Notes: a model not told the origin generated them from the sequence alone. A stretch of 64,000 nt of DNA from Streptomyces sp. NBC_01750 (GCF_035918095.1 NZ_CP109137.1:1986001-2050000), one strand, 5' to 3'; shown: positions 45,760 through 54,990, counted from the stretch's first letter. Program-made: numbers and translations.

Positions 45760-46619
45760 CGCGTACCTGCCGTACCGCGCGCGTAGCGCTTCTCGACATG
45801 GTGCCGGCCGACGCTGAGGAGTGAGGTCACCACGACGTACCAAATGGTGGCGACGAGCAGCAGCGGTACGACGTGATAGGTGCGGTGGTAGACGAGCTGC
45901 ACGGAGTAGAGCAGGTCCTGCACGGCGATCACGCTGACGATCGAGGTGCCTTTGAGGGTGCCGATGAGCATGTTCCCGGCCGGCGGCACGATGGAGCGCA
46001 TCGCCTGTGGCAGAACGATCCCGCGCAGTCGGCGCCACCGGCCGAGGCCGAGCGATTCGGCGGCCTCGATCTGTCCGCGTTCGACGGACAGGATGCCGCC
46101 GCGCACCACTTCGGCGGCGTACGCGGCCTCGTGGAGCGTGAGCCCGATGATCGCGATGGTGACCGGGCTGAGCAGGTTGACCGTCCTGACGCCGAGGATC
46201 TGCGGGTAGAGCGCACCGATGTTGAACCAGAACAGCAGCTGGACCAGGATCGGCGTCGAGCGCAACAGCCAGATGTATCCCCAACTGACGTTGCGCAGTA
46301 CGGGATTGGCGGACAGCCGCATCACGGCGAGCAGCGTGCCGAGCGTGAAGCCCAGCACCATGACCACAGCGGTCAGCCAGAGAGTGAGACCGAGGCCGCG
46401 CAGTACGGACGTCGAGGTGAAGTAGTCGCCGACGACGTCCCACTGGAAGGCGTCATTGCGTACGACGGAGCTGACGGCGCCCGCGAGCAGCAGCAGGACG
46501 GCAACTGCGGCCGCCCACTGGCCGGTTCGGCGTACGGGGACGATACGCGGCTGCACGGCGTCGGTCCTGGAGGGCGGAGCCGCGGGAGATTCGGGGAGGG
46601 TGTCTGTGGGCACAGCCAT
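45756..46619 (-). CDS. Polar amino acid ABC transporter permease
   Basis: A 287-residue HisM/GlnP-type permease: a proline-rich cytoplasmic start, five hydrophobic segments (first WAAAVAVLLLLAGAVSSVV near 35-53), WLLRSTPILVQLLFWFN and the EAA loop EAAESLGLGRWRRLRGIVLP, ending HHVEKRYARG. It is intact, unlike the second permease fused downstream. First gene of the minus-strand operon; a 409-base region separates it from the divergent GNAT gene. Whether it can homodimerise now that its sister is truncated is unknown. Confidence 0.93.
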   Translation of the reverse strand: MAVPTDTLPESPAAPPSRTDAVQPRIVPVRRTGQWAAAVAVLLLLAGAVSSVVRNDAFQWDVVGDYFTSTSVLRGLGLTLWLTAVVMVLGFTLGTLLAVMRLSANPVLRNVSWGYIWLLRSTPILVQLLFWFNIGALYPQILGVRTVNLLSPVTIAIIGLTLHEAAYAAEVVRGGILSVERGQIEAAESLGLGRWRRLRGIVLPQAMRSIVPPAGNMLIGTLKGTSIVSVIAVQDLLYSVQLVYHRTYHVVPLLLVATIWYVVVTSLLSVGRHHVEKRYARGTAGTR

Positions 46620-46813
46620 GCGAAGGCTCCGTGGATGCAGAGATCGAACACGGGAACGCCTTCACCTGAAACACAACGTGGACCGAGCCCCTCAGCACGA
46701 TCCGTTCCTGACGGCTAGGGGGTGCGCACGGCCCACTGTCAAGCCTGTCCACACTGTGAGCCGTATGTCTCAGGACAGTTGACGCTGAATCGAATGCCTG
46801 TTCCACTTGGGCC

Positions 46814-46885
46814 ATGCATTCGCAGCAATGGCTGGTCACGCGCTCCCACATCGACTTCGGTCGTGTGTGGTCCTCTTCCTGTTGA
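46814..46885 (+). CDS. Putative leader peptide ending in Cys (attenuation uORF)
   Basis: The frame from the ATG at 46814 encodes 23 residues, MHSQQWLVTRSHIDFGRVW followed by SSSC and TGA. It matches the actinobacterial leader-peptide pattern LTRRxHIDLxRVxSxxC found upstream of sulfur-metabolism and cysteine genes. It ends 143 bases before the GNAT start on the same strand. Such peptides are thought to respond to cysteine supply during translation. Too short for ordinary gene calling. Confidence 0.7.
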   Translation: MHSQQWLVTRSHIDFGRVWSSSC

Positions 46886-47028
46886 GCTGACCCCGCTGCC
46901 TTTTCGCGCTCGCGCCGTCACACCGTCGCGCCGCTTTTCGCGCATTTCACGCCTTCACCGCATAACACCGCGCATCCCTCCCCCTCGCCACACCCTGGTT
47001 CCTTCTGCCTGCTCGAAGAAGGGCACGC

Positions 47029-47522
47029 ATGACCTTCACCCCGAGCCGTGGTTCCGCGCTGTCCGTACGCCGGACCACGGTCGACGACCCGCTCGCCCGT
47101 CCGCTTCTGGAGGAACTGGCGCGCGAGTACATCAGCCGGTACGGCTCCGCCTTCGATCTGGAGCGCTGCCCCTCCGAGGAGTTCACTCCGCCGGGCGGCG
47201 CCTTTGTTCTGCTCCTGGAGCAGGGCCGGCCGGTGGCCGGTGGCGCGTACCGCCGCTACGACGCCGCCACGGCCGAACTCAAGCGGATCTGGACGCACTC
47301 CGCGCACCGCCGCCGCGGCCTCGCCCGGCAGGTGCTGCGGGTACTCGAACGGGAGGCGGCCGAACGCGGCTACTCCCGGATCCATCTGACCACCGGACCG
47401 CGCCAGCCCGAGGCCAGGGGCCTCTATCTGGCCGCCGGATACCGCCCGCTCTTCGATCCGCAGATCCGGAGTCGATCGGCCCGCTGCCGTTCGAGAAGCA
47501 TCTGGAGACCCCCACACCATGA
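47029..47522 (+). pseudogene. GNAT acetyltransferase with a one-base frameshift near its end
   Basis: From the ATG at 47029 (site GAAGAAGGGC) it reads SVRRTTVDDPLARPLLEELA, then the acetyl-CoA loop HRRRGLARQVLRVLEREAAE and GLYLAAGYRPLFDP. The frame then becomes QIRSRSARC, while the expected family ending ADPESIGPLPFEKHLETPTP is in the next frame and stops at 47520-47522, overlapping the lipoprotein ATG (ATGA). Loss of one base near 47451-47455 (GATCC-GCAGAT) explains it. As written, the ORF would run to 48282 through the next gene. About 140 of 164 residues, including the whole fold core, are intact, so activity might survive. Confidence 0.8.
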
Positions 47523-48418
47523 TCAGGAAAGACCACGCCGCCGTCTTCGCGTTGATCACCGCCACCGCGCTCACGCTCACCGCCTGCGGCTCTGGCAACC
47601 CGGCGACTGCCGGCGCCGGCGCCGGGCCCGGTGGCAAGCCCGGCGGGATCCCGGCCGGCGATGTGGTGTCGTCGGTGCCGAAGGACGAGGCGATCGCGAA
47701 GCTGCTGCCCGCGGACGTACGCAGCCGGGGCACCCTCACCATCGCCACCTCCGTCGGCAATCCGCCGGGCGCCGCCTACCTGGAGGACGGCCGGACCGTC
47801 GCGGGCCAGGACATCGACTTCGCGGAGGCCGCGGCCAAGGTGCTCGGGCTGAAGCTGAAGCGCGAGGTGGCGAGCTTCGAGGCGATCCTGCCGGCGCTGA
47901 GCAGCGGCAAGTACGACCTGGGCACCGGCAATTTCGGGGTGACCGACGAGCGGCGCAGGACCATCGACTTCGTCACGTACATCAACGACGGCCAGGGCTT
48001 CGCCGCGCTCGAGAGCAGCGGACTGACGAAGATCTCGGACTTCACCGATCTCTGCGGCCTCAATGTAGCGACCGGCGCGGGCACCACCTTCGAGGCGTCC
48101 CTGGACAAGAACAGGGGCCGCTGCTCCGAGGCCGGCAAGAAGCCGTACAAGGTCCAGACGTACGGCGAGTCGGGCGCGATCTGGATCTCGCTGCAGCAGG
48201 GCCGCAGCGATGTGGTGATGAGCACGATCAACGGGCTGCGCTATGCCGTCACCCAGCAGGAGGACACGAAGTTCCTCAATGAGTTCAAGCGGCTCGACGT
48301 CGGCTTCGCCTTCAAGAAGGGCACACCGCTGGCGCCCGCCTTCCAGGCCGCGGTGAACAAGCTCAGGACGGACGGGACGTACGACCGCATCCTGAAGAAG
48401 TGGGGCACCACGGAGTAG
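47519..48418 (+). CDS. ABC transporter substrate-binding lipoprotein, stop 13 codons early
   Basis: A 299-residue SBP_bac_3 lipoprotein: lipobox LTAC with Cys23, then GTLTIATSVGNPPGAAYLED, GQDIDFAEAAAKVLGLKLKR, YDLGTGNFGVTDERRRTIDF. After GTTE comes TAG (48416-48418), but the same frame goes on AIEKSQISPPELK to TAA at 48458-48460, the normal end of such proteins. A single substitution to TAG is likely; the trimmed tail is probably dispensable. It is coupled to the GNAT gene and has no transporter of its own on this strand; it may feed the divergent permease operon. Confidence 0.9.
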   Translation: MIRKDHAAVFALITATALTLTACGSGNPATAGAGAGPGGKPGGIPAGDVVSSVPKDEAIAKLLPADVRSRGTLTIATSVGNPPGAAYLEDGRTVAGQDIDFAEAAAKVLGLKLKREVASFEAILPALSSGKYDLGTGNFGVTDERRRTIDFVTYINDGQGFAALESSGLTKISDFTDLCGLNVATGAGTTFEASLDKNRGRCSEAGKKPYKVQTYGESGAIWISLQQGRSDVVMSTINGLRYAVTQQEDTKFLNEFKRLDVGFAFKKGTPLAPAFQAAVNKLRTDGTYDRILKKWGTTE

Positions 48419-48521
48419 GCGATCGAGAAGTCGCAGATCTCGCCGCCGGAGCTGAAGTAACCCCACGGCTGAAGTGACCCGACGCCTGAAGTGACCCGCC
48501 GCCAACCGACCCGATGGCCCG

Positions 48522-49739
48522 TCAGCAGCCGTCGCAGGGGCAGCAGCAGTCGCAGCCGGAACAGTCACAGTCACAGTCTCGGCAGCAGCCCTCGCGCTTC
48601 TTGCGGGACCAGGGGCCCTCGTACTCCTTGGCACAGCAGATCTGGCAGGTGCAGAACAGCCCGGTGAAGACCGCGCAGCCTGCCAGGAAACCGCGCTTCT
48701 TGGGCTTCGGCGGTTCACCGCCGAACTGCGGAGGCATCCCACCGGGGCCGCCGGGCCCGCCGGGCACTCCCGGGTTGCCACCTCCGTAGGGGGCGTTCGG
48801 GCCGTACGGCCCGTAGCCGCCGCCCTGGTACGGATTTCCGTGCTGGGGCGGCTGTGGCGCGCCGTACCCCTGGTGCGAGCAGGTCGTAGTGCCGAACACA
48901 CGGTTCACCGAGATGCGCAGCTCGTGGGCGAGCAGCACATGCACCAGCCTGTCGTCCGTGAAGCGGGCGTCGCGCAGCGCGAGGCGCACCCCGTGCACCG
49001 CGTCGTCGGCGAGCCGGCGTGCCTCGGCCAGTGAGGTGCCGGTCGCGGTCAGCGGGTTCCAGGCACCCGACGCTGCGTCAGTTTCCCTGTCCTCCACGGC
49101 ATCCAGCACATGTGCCAGCCGTCCGAAGAGCTTGCCCGCCTCTGCGAGCGGCGCCACGTTCTCCGGCCTTCCGGCGAGTACGGCGGTATGTGCGAAGGCT
49201 GCCGCGGTCGCCGTCTCGGTCGGCTCGGTGACGGTCAGCAGCGGGGTGCCGGGACCGGCCAGCGATTCGATCCCGCTCTGCCGGTCGACGGCGTCGAGCA
49301 GTACCGCCGTGTCGAAGCCGAGCTCGGCGCCGGTGCGCGCGCCGGCCCGGTCCCAGCCCGCCGCGACCCGGCGCGCCGCGGCGGCCACCGGCTTGCGGGC
49401 CAACACCCCGTCCCGGTCGGCGACGTGGTCCCGTACCTTCGCCGACGCCAGCACCAGCGAGACGGCCGCCGCCAGGCGTGCGCCCTCGCCCCGGGCGACG
49501 GGCGCGGTGCGCATGGCGCGCAGCGGGCAGGGGCCCGCGGTGCGCCGGGAGGCGGGGGTTCGCTCGGCCTGAGCCTCCGTCAGAACCGAGACGATCAGGC
49601 CGTCGTAGTTGGTCACGACCCTGGCGAACTGACCGTGGTCGGAGCGAAGTGCCAGACAGAGCCCGCACAGATGGGCCATCCACTCGGCCTTGAGCCCGTC
49701 GGTGAGGCGATGAGTGCATGGCCTGACGATTCCGAACAC
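48522..49739 (-). CDS. DUF5685 family protein with Cys-rich C-terminus
   Basis: A 405-residue protein starting at GTG 49739 (VFGIVRPCTHRLTDGLKAEW), as family members start MFGIVRPC; GGGGGACC precedes it. The N-terminal 260 residues are helical with Cys in LCGLCLAL and AGPCPLRAM. Then comes a Gly/Pro/Tyr-rich linker (about 285-335), a short hydrophobic Cys-bearing stretch (LAGCAVFTGLFCTCQICCAK) and a final tail with 11 Cys in 21 residues. The tail suggests metal or iron-sulfur binding, but no function is established. Convergent with the lipoprotein gene and divergent from the sepF-like gene. Confidence 0.82.
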   Translation of the reverse strand: MFGIVRPCTHRLTDGLKAEWMAHLCGLCLALRSDHGQFARVVTNYDGLIVSVLTEAQAERTPASRRTAGPCPLRAMRTAPVARGEGARLAAAVSLVLASAKVRDHVADRDGVLARKPVAAAARRVAAGWDRAGARTGAELGFDTAVLLDAVDRQSGIESLAGPGTPLLTVTEPTETATAAAFAHTAVLAGRPENVAPLAEAGKLFGRLAHVLDAVEDRETDAASGAWNPLTATGTSLAEARRLADDAVHGVRLALRDARFTDDRLVHVLLAHELRISVNRVFGTTTCSHQGYGAPQPPQHGNPYQGGGYGPYGPNAPYGGGNPGVPGGPGGPGGMPPQFGGEPPKPKKRGFLAGCAVFTGLFCTCQICCAKEYEGPWSRKKREGCCRDCDCDCSGCDCCCPCDGC

Positions 49740-50027
49740 GACGGTCCCCCGAGAGTCGTCCAACAGTGCGGCAGGCATCGTATCGAGCCTTCCGTTAACC
49801 CGGACGCGCCCACCGTCACCCGCCTGGCCCGACTTTCATATTTTGAGCCCACAACCCCCCGTACACAGGAAGAATCTTGACGAATCGCCACATCTTCTGC
49901 ACCAGTACCGTCACGAATCCCCTGCGCGGCGACTATCTACTTGGCGCCCGATCCGCATCATGGACGACGATAGGGATAGGAACGAGAAAAGACCGCAATG
50001 AGCGGACTGGAGCGGAAGGAGGCGTCC

Positions 50028-50465
50028 ATGGGATCTGTGCGCAAGGCGAGCGCCTGGCTGGGACTCGTCGAGGACAGTGATGAGCGCTACTACGACGACG
50101 CGTACGCCGAGGGTGCTGAGACGGGTGACGCGTGGGTCACCGACCCGCGGGTGCGCGTGGCCTCCGAGTCCGCCGAGGAGCAGGGCCGCCGGATCGCGAC
50201 GGTCTCCCCGGACAGCTTCCGGGACGCCCGTGCCATCGGCGAGCTGTTCCGGGACGGCGTCCCGGTCATCGTGAACCTCACGTCCATGGAGCCCACCGAC
50301 GCAAAGCGAGTGGTGGACTTCGCCGCGGGACTGACCTTCGGCCTGCGCGGCTCGATCGAGCGCGTCGCCACCCGGGTCTTCCTGCTGAGCCCCGCCGACA
50401 CTCAGGTGGTCAGCGGGGAGGCAGCAAGCCGCTCCGCGAAGGACGGTTTCTTCAACCAGAGCTGA
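50028..50465 (+). CDS. SepF-like cell division protein
   Basis: A 145-residue SepF-family protein: amphipathic N-terminus [16 protein letters not shown], an acidic linker with [13 protein letters not shown], and the core domain ([60 protein letters not shown]) ending FNQS. SepF tethers FtsZ to the membrane; Streptomyces also have SepF-like paralogues away from ftsZ that tune Z-ring placement, and this copy stands alone, so it is more likely a paralogue. Start at 50028 has GGAAGGAGGCGTCC; the ATG at 49998 is ten codons earlier. Confidence 0.88.
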   Translation: MGSVRKASAWLGLVEDSDERYYDDAYAEGAETGDAWVTDPRVRVASESAEEQGRRIATVSPDSFRDARAIGELFRDGVPVIVNLTSMEPTDAKRVVDFAAGLTFGLRGSIERVATRVFLLSPADTQVVSGEAASRSAKDGFFNQS

Positions 50466-50476
50466 GCAAGGTGCTC

Positions 50477-50523
50477 GCCGGCCGGCGAGTCCGTCCGGCG
50501 TTCAAGGACGACAGGCCGCCGGC
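50477..50523. repeat. Streptomyces-type GC inverted repeat between convergent genes
   Basis: GCCGGC ends frame a core CGTCCGGCGTTCAAGGACGA, resembling a common Streptomyces intergenic repeat and the element at 24515-24572. It fills the gap between the sepF-like stop and the acyl-CoA dehydrogenase stop and may terminate both. Confidence 0.55.
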
Positions 50524-51714
50524 CTACCGGAAGGCGTCAAGACCGGTAAGCGCCTTGCCCAGCACGAGCTGGTGCATCTCGACGGTGCCCTCGTAGGTGA
50601 GCACCGACTCGAGGTTCGTCGCATGCCGCATCACGGGGTACTCCAGCGAAATTCCGTTCGCACCGAGGATGGTGCGCGACGTGCGGCAGATCTCGATCGC
50701 CTCCCGCACATTGTTGAGCTTCCCGAAGCTGACCTGTTCGGGGCGGAGTTTCCCGGCGTCCATACGGCGGCCCAGATGGTGCGCGAGCAGGATCCCCTTG
50801 TGCAGTTCGACGGCCATGTCGGCGAGCTTGGCCTGCGTGAGCTGGAAGCCGCCGATCGGCCTGCCGAACTGCTCGCGGGTCTTCGCGTACTCGACAGCCG
50901 CCTCGAAGCTGGACCGCGCGGCGCCCATCGAGCCCCAGACGATCCCGTAGCGCGCGTGCGACAGACAGCCCAGCGGGCCCTTCAGTCCGGTGACTTCCGG
51001 CAGTACGGCGTCGGCCGGCAGCCGTACCTCGTCGAGGACGAGTTCGCTGGTGACGCTCGCGCGCAGGGACCACTTGTGCTTGATCTCGGGCGCGGAGAAA
51101 CCGGCGGCGTCGGTCGGTACGACGAAGCCGCGAATGCCTTCGTCGGTCTGCGCCCACACCACGGCGACACCGGCCACCGAGCCATTGGTGATCCACATCT
51201 TGCGGCCGGTGAGCACCCAGTCACCGCCGTCGCGCTTGGCGAAGGTGCGCATACCGGCCGGGTCGGAGCCGTGGTCGGGCTCGGTCAGCCCGAAGCAGCC
51301 GATGATCTCGCCGGCCGCCATGCCCGGGAGCCACCGCTGCTTCTGCTCCTCGGAGCCGAAGCGGTGGATCGCGTACATGGCGAGCGAGCCCTGTACGGAG
51401 ACGAGGGAGCGGATGCCGGAGTCGGCGGCCTCCAGTTCCAGGCAGGCCAGCCCGTACTGGACGGCGGTGGCGCCCGCGCAGCCGTATCCCTCCAGCGACA
51501 TGCCGAGCGCGCCGATCGAGCCGAGCTCACGGGCCAGCTCGCGGATGGCGGGGAGCTCTCCGCGCTCGTACCAGTCGGCGATGTACGGCAGGACGCGGTC
51601 GGCCGCCCAGGTGCGGACGGTGTCGCGGATCGCGAGGTCCTCGGGTTCGAGCAGATCGTCGAGGCCGAGGGGGTCGCCGGCGTCGAAGGGCGGCAGCTTC
51701 GAGGGTGCGGACAT
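50524..51714 (-). CDS. Acyl-CoA dehydrogenase, glutaryl-CoA dehydrogenase-like
   Basis: A 396-residue flavin enzyme. Features: YGCAGATAVQYGLACLELEA, CFGLTEPDHGSDPAGMRT (FAD-binding), WVLTGRKMWITNGSVAGVAV, ARYGIVWGSMGAARSSFEAA, and the catalytic-base stretch TYEGTVEMHQLVLGKALTG where the Glu sits. The ARYGIAWG-like segment is characteristic of glutaryl-CoA dehydrogenases. The ATG at 51714 is chosen; the open frame to 51762 lacks a site. A monocistronic gene between two repeat/intergenic regions; probably lysine/tryptophan or fatty-acid breakdown. Confidence 0.9.
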   Translation of the reverse strand: MSAPSKLPPFDAGDPLGLDDLLEPEDLAIRDTVRTWAADRVLPYIADWYERGELPAIRELARELGSIGALGMSLEGYGCAGATAVQYGLACLELEAADSGIRSLVSVQGSLAMYAIHRFGSEEQKQRWLPGMAAGEIIGCFGLTEPDHGSDPAGMRTFAKRDGGDWVLTGRKMWITNGSVAGVAVVWAQTDEGIRGFVVPTDAAGFSAPEIKHKWSLRASVTSELVLDEVRLPADAVLPEVTGLKGPLGCLSHARYGIVWGSMGAARSSFEAAVEYAKTREQFGRPIGGFQLTQAKLADMAVELHKGILLAHHLGRRMDAGKLRPEQVSFGKLNNVREAIEICRTSRTILGANGISLEYPVMRHATNLESVLTYEGTVEMHQLVLGKALTGLDAFR

Positions 51715-51827
51715 GGCGTGGCCTCCGGTGGCGCTCACACAGCGGATCACAGAAAAGTTCACGGGAAGGACGGACCGGCTCGCCGAAAACTAGCAGTGTT
51801 AGTTACGGCACGGGCTGACGTTACGTC

Positions 51828-53462
51828 TCAGTGTGCCGTGCGTCCAGACCCGGTCGCCTCGACGGGCTCGCGGCTTGCCGGCAGCGAGACTTCCGGTCGC
51901 CTCGGCCGGGGTCGCTTCTCGACGGTGGGGCACTCCATGACCCGTGGCAGCCGCAGCGCGGCGAGCGCACCGAGCAGCAGCAGACCCGCGCTGACCAGGA
52001 GTGCGACATGGAGGCCGTTGACGAAGGAGTGGCGGGCGGTGGTGCGGACCATCTCGCCGGAGGCGCCGCCCAGCCGGTCCGCCACCTGGTAGGCCTCGCC
52101 CAGCGAGTTGGCCGCAGCCGATCTCGCCGGGCCGGGAACACCTGTGAGGCCGAGGAGCGACGGCGCGTAGGCCGCGTTCATGACGCTGCCGAGCAGGGCT
52201 ATCCCCATGCCGGCACCGAGCTGGTAGGAGGTCTCGCCGATCGCGGCAGCTCCGCCGGCCTGGTCCGGCGGAGCCTCGCTGAGCATCGACTCGTACGCGG
52301 CGAACAGCGTGGTCTGCAGTCCGAAGCCGAGGAGTACGAAGCCCGTGGTGAGCAGCCACGGACGGTCGTGCTGTCCCATCAGGATCAGCAGCATGACCGC
52401 CGCGGCGGTCAGCACGAAACCCCAGCCGACCATCCGGCGCGGACCGATCCGGTGCAGCGTGTGCGAGCCGGTGGCGCCGGCGGCCATCGCGGCGAAGGTC
52501 AGCGGCAGCAGCCGCAGGCCCGTCTCCAGCGGGCTGAGGCCGAGGACCAGCTGCAGGTACTGGACGGCGATCAGCTCGAGGCCGACCAGCGCGAGCATGG
52601 CGAGCACGATGCAGCCGACGGAGGTGGAGAACGTGGCCCTGGCGAACATCCGCATATCGATCAGCGGGTGCTCACGGCGCTTCTGCCGCCGTACGAACAG
52701 GGCGATCAGCAAACCGCCGAGCAGCAGCGGGCCGACCGTTCTGACGTCGAGGACCGTATCGCCGGCACCCAGGCGCTTCACGCCGAGGACCGAGCCGAGT
52801 ACTCCGCCTGCCGCCATCAGCGCGCCGAGCACGTCCCAGGGACCGTCGGTGCCGCCCCTGGACTCGGGCAGCAGCCAGCGGCCTATCGGCAGGATCAGCG
52901 CCATCAGCGGAATGTTGATCAGGAAGACCGAGCCCCACCAGAAGTGCTCGACGAGAAAGCCGCCGAGTACGGGTCCGGTGGCGGCACCGACCGCGGCGAC
53001 CGCGGTCCATATGCCGATCGCCATCGCCCGCTCCCGCCGGTCCGGGAAGACCGCACGGAGGATCGAGAGCGTCGCCGGCATGATCATCGCGCCGCCGACG
53101 CCGAGCAGGGCGCGCGCGCCGATCAGCACCTCGGGGTTGGTGGCGAGGGCGGCGACCGCGGAGGCGGCGCCGAAGAGTCCGTAGCCGATCATCAGGACGC
53201 GGCGGCGGCCGACCCGGTCGCCGAGAGTGCCGAAGAGGATCAGCAGCGAGGCACAGACCAGGGGGTACGCGTCCACGATCCACAGCAGCTCGACGCCGCT
53301 GGGGCGGAGCTCCTCGGTGACGGACGGGACGGCGACATGCAGCACGGTCGCGTCGAGGGCGACCAGCAGAAGGCTGATACAGAGGACGACAAGGACGATC
53401 CAGCGGTTGACACCGCCGCCGGCGGCACGATGCCGTGCTCCGCCCGTGATCGTCCCGGACAT
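51828..53462 (-). CDS. MFS drug exporter, 14-helix DHA2 (EmrB/QacA) type
   Basis: A 544-residue transporter with about 14 membrane segments. Motif C region and substrate helix: LLLVALDATVLHVAVPSV; motif A GDRVGRRRVLMIG; motif C-like GPVLGGFLVEHFWWGSVFLI. The C-terminus is an arginine/proline-rich cytoplasmic tail. The ATG at 53462 follows GGGAGGTACGTAC. Likely exports a cationic or antibiotic compound; no regulator adjoins. Confidence 0.92.
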   Translation of the reverse strand: MSGTITGGARHRAAGGGVNRWIVLVVLCISLLLVALDATVLHVAVPSVTEELRPSGVELLWIVDAYPLVCASLLILFGTLGDRVGRRRVLMIGYGLFGAASAVAALATNPEVLIGARALLGVGGAMIMPATLSILRAVFPDRRERAMAIGIWTAVAAVGAATGPVLGGFLVEHFWWGSVFLINIPLMALILPIGRWLLPESRGGTDGPWDVLGALMAAGGVLGSVLGVKRLGAGDTVLDVRTVGPLLLGGLLIALFVRRQKRREHPLIDMRMFARATFSTSVGCIVLAMLALVGLELIAVQYLQLVLGLSPLETGLRLLPLTFAAMAAGATGSHTLHRIGPRRMVGWGFVLTAAAVMLLILMGQHDRPWLLTTGFVLLGFGLQTTLFAAYESMLSEAPPDQAGGAAAIGETSYQLGAGMGIALLGSVMNAAYAPSLLGLTGVPGPARSAAANSLGEAYQVADRLGGASGEMVRTTARHSFVNGLHVALLVSAGLLLLGALAALRLPRVMECPTVEKRPRPRRPEVSLPASREPVEATGSGRTAH

Positions 53463-53932
53463 GTACGTACCTCCCATGAGTCCCTCGCGCTCGGTGGGCC
53501 AGCCGGGGACGGTATGAAGTGGTGTCCCACAGGGCGGCCCGGCATCGACGGGCGAGTGAGCCGTCAGCGTACGCGAGTTCAGGCGTGTGGCGCGTGGTCC
53601 ATCTCTCACCCCGACGCCCGCCCGCGTGTGGCGTACGCCACGCCGCGGCCCTTCGGATGCCCTCCGGACGCCCTGACCAGGGCCTCGCCGGAACCGATCC
53701 CGGGCGACTCCCGAATGATGGGAAAATCCCTTACAGGCAAGCCGTGAGCTATTTCTGATGCACAGAAAGAGCCCTCCCGAGAGAGCTGCCGAAGAAATGG
53801 GACACGACGTCACCGGGATTTCCGGAATGGCCCGTAATAAAGCCGGAGCTGAGACATACTCCACATCACATCGTCATCACAAACGGGCTGGTTCGACGTG
53901 GGCCGACACTCACTCGCTGTAACGTCGATTGG
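53463..53932. other. Divergent intergenic region
   Basis: 470 bases between the MFS exporter and the PAP2 gene. No ORF or RNA is supported. The AT-richer half (53710-53930) is likely promoter DNA; TAACGT at about 53918 lies ten bases before the PAP2 GTG and could be a -10 element for a leaderless message. Confidence 0.4.
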
Positions 53933-54922
53933 GTGCGTACCGACATCTTTGCCCGGCTGGACCGGGAGCCGGAACCGCCGAAGATAGAGATCCCGCGGAT
54001 GAGCCGCACCCGTCTCGCCCTCTTCGGCGGGACGTTGGCGTTCTATCTCGCCATCGTCGTGGCCGTGCTCGCCTCGACCTGGCTGGTGATCATCGACTGG
54101 AAGGTCATGCTCTTCCGGCCCTACCAGCAGTGGCCGGAGCTGCACGCCTTTCTCGACTACTTCGTGGTGCTCGGCCAGCGCGGGCCTACGGCCGTGATGG
54201 TGGCGGCCTGGCTGGGCTGGCGCTCCTGGCGTCAGCACACCCTGCGCCCCCTGCTCGCGCTCGGCGCCTCGCTGCTGCTGCTCAATGCGACAGTTGGCGC
54301 CGTCAAGATCGGTCTCGGCCGCCTCGGCCCCCACTACGCGACGCAGATCGGTTCCGCCGAACTCTTCGCCGGCGGCGATATATTTCCCTCCGGGCATACC
54401 GCAAACGCGGTCGTGACCTGGGGAATCCTGGCGTATCTGGCTACCACTCCGCGGGCGAGACGCTATCTGTCGGCACTCTCGGCGGTGGTCTCCCTCGGTG
54501 TCGGCCTCACGACCGTCTATCTCGGTACGCACTGGCTGAGCGATGTACTGCTCGGCTGGGCCGCCGGGCTGCTGATCCTGCTCGCCCTGCCCTGGTGCGA
54601 GCCGCTGATCGGCCGTGCGGAGGCCTGGATCTTCTCGCTGCGCGAGCAGTGGCGTGCGCGCCGTCGGATCGCTCCGTCGCTGCCGGTCGCGGCCGGCGGT
54701 CCAAGGCCCTCGATGTTCCCGCAGCGCGGGGCCACGCAGGACGAGGGACAGAGCCGTGAGCCGGTGACCGCAGGCAGCGGCAGCACCCGGCCGCCGTCCA
54801 GCACGAGGACGACGGGGCAGCTCACGCAGCCGCGGGCGCACGCGGTGCGCTCCGAGCGGACACCGATCACTCCGTCCGGCAGCCGCCGTCCGCCGGCCTC
54901 ACGGCCGGCCACGGGCGGCTGA
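53933..54922 (+). CDS. PAP2-family membrane phosphatase
   Basis: A 329-residue protein with about five to six membrane helices and the PAP2 motifs: VKIGLGRLGPHY (motif 1, in weaker form), PSGHTANAV (motif 2 with catalytic His) and GTHWLSDVLLGWAAG (motif 3). Members hydrolyse lipid phosphates such as undecaprenyl pyrophosphate or phosphatidate. The last 90 residues form a disordered, basic Pro/Arg/Ser-rich tail. GTG start at 53933 lacks a ribosome site, so a leaderless message is possible. Followed by a strong terminator. Confidence 0.88.
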   Translation: MRTDIFARLDREPEPPKIEIPRMSRTRLALFGGTLAFYLAIVVAVLASTWLVIIDWKVMLFRPYQQWPELHAFLDYFVVLGQRGPTAVMVAAWLGWRSWRQHTLRPLLALGASLLLLNATVGAVKIGLGRLGPHYATQIGSAELFAGGDIFPSGHTANAVVTWGILAYLATTPRARRYLSALSAVVSLGVGLTTVYLGTHWLSDVLLGWAAGLLILLALPWCEPLIGRAEAWIFSLREQWRARRRIAPSLPVAAGGPRPSMFPQRGATQDEGQSREPVTAGSGSTRPPSSTRTTGQLTQPRAHAVRSERTPITPSGSRRPPASRPATGG

Positions 54923-54947
54923 CGGGCACGGAGCGCGCTTCCGCCCG

Positions 54948-54990
54948 TACGACGAAGGCCCCGACCTGGGCGGTCGGGGCCTTCGTCGTA
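54948..54990. terminator. Perfect 19-bp hairpin terminator
   Basis: TACGACGAAGGCCCCGACC pairs perfectly with its complement at 54972-54990 around TGGGC. It stands between the convergent PAP2 and I78-inhibitor genes and probably serves both. Confidence 0.88.

Noticed and set aside
43915..46443. Reading the chimera as an 842-aa protein from 46443
   Set aside because: The first 228 codons are the shifted shadow of the intact permease gene; the true start is the ATG at 45759.
47029..48282. Reading the GNAT ORF as a 417-aa protein
   Set aside because: Residues after about 142 are the out-of-frame shadow of the lipoprotein gene; the family-typical ending is one frame over and overlaps the next ATG.
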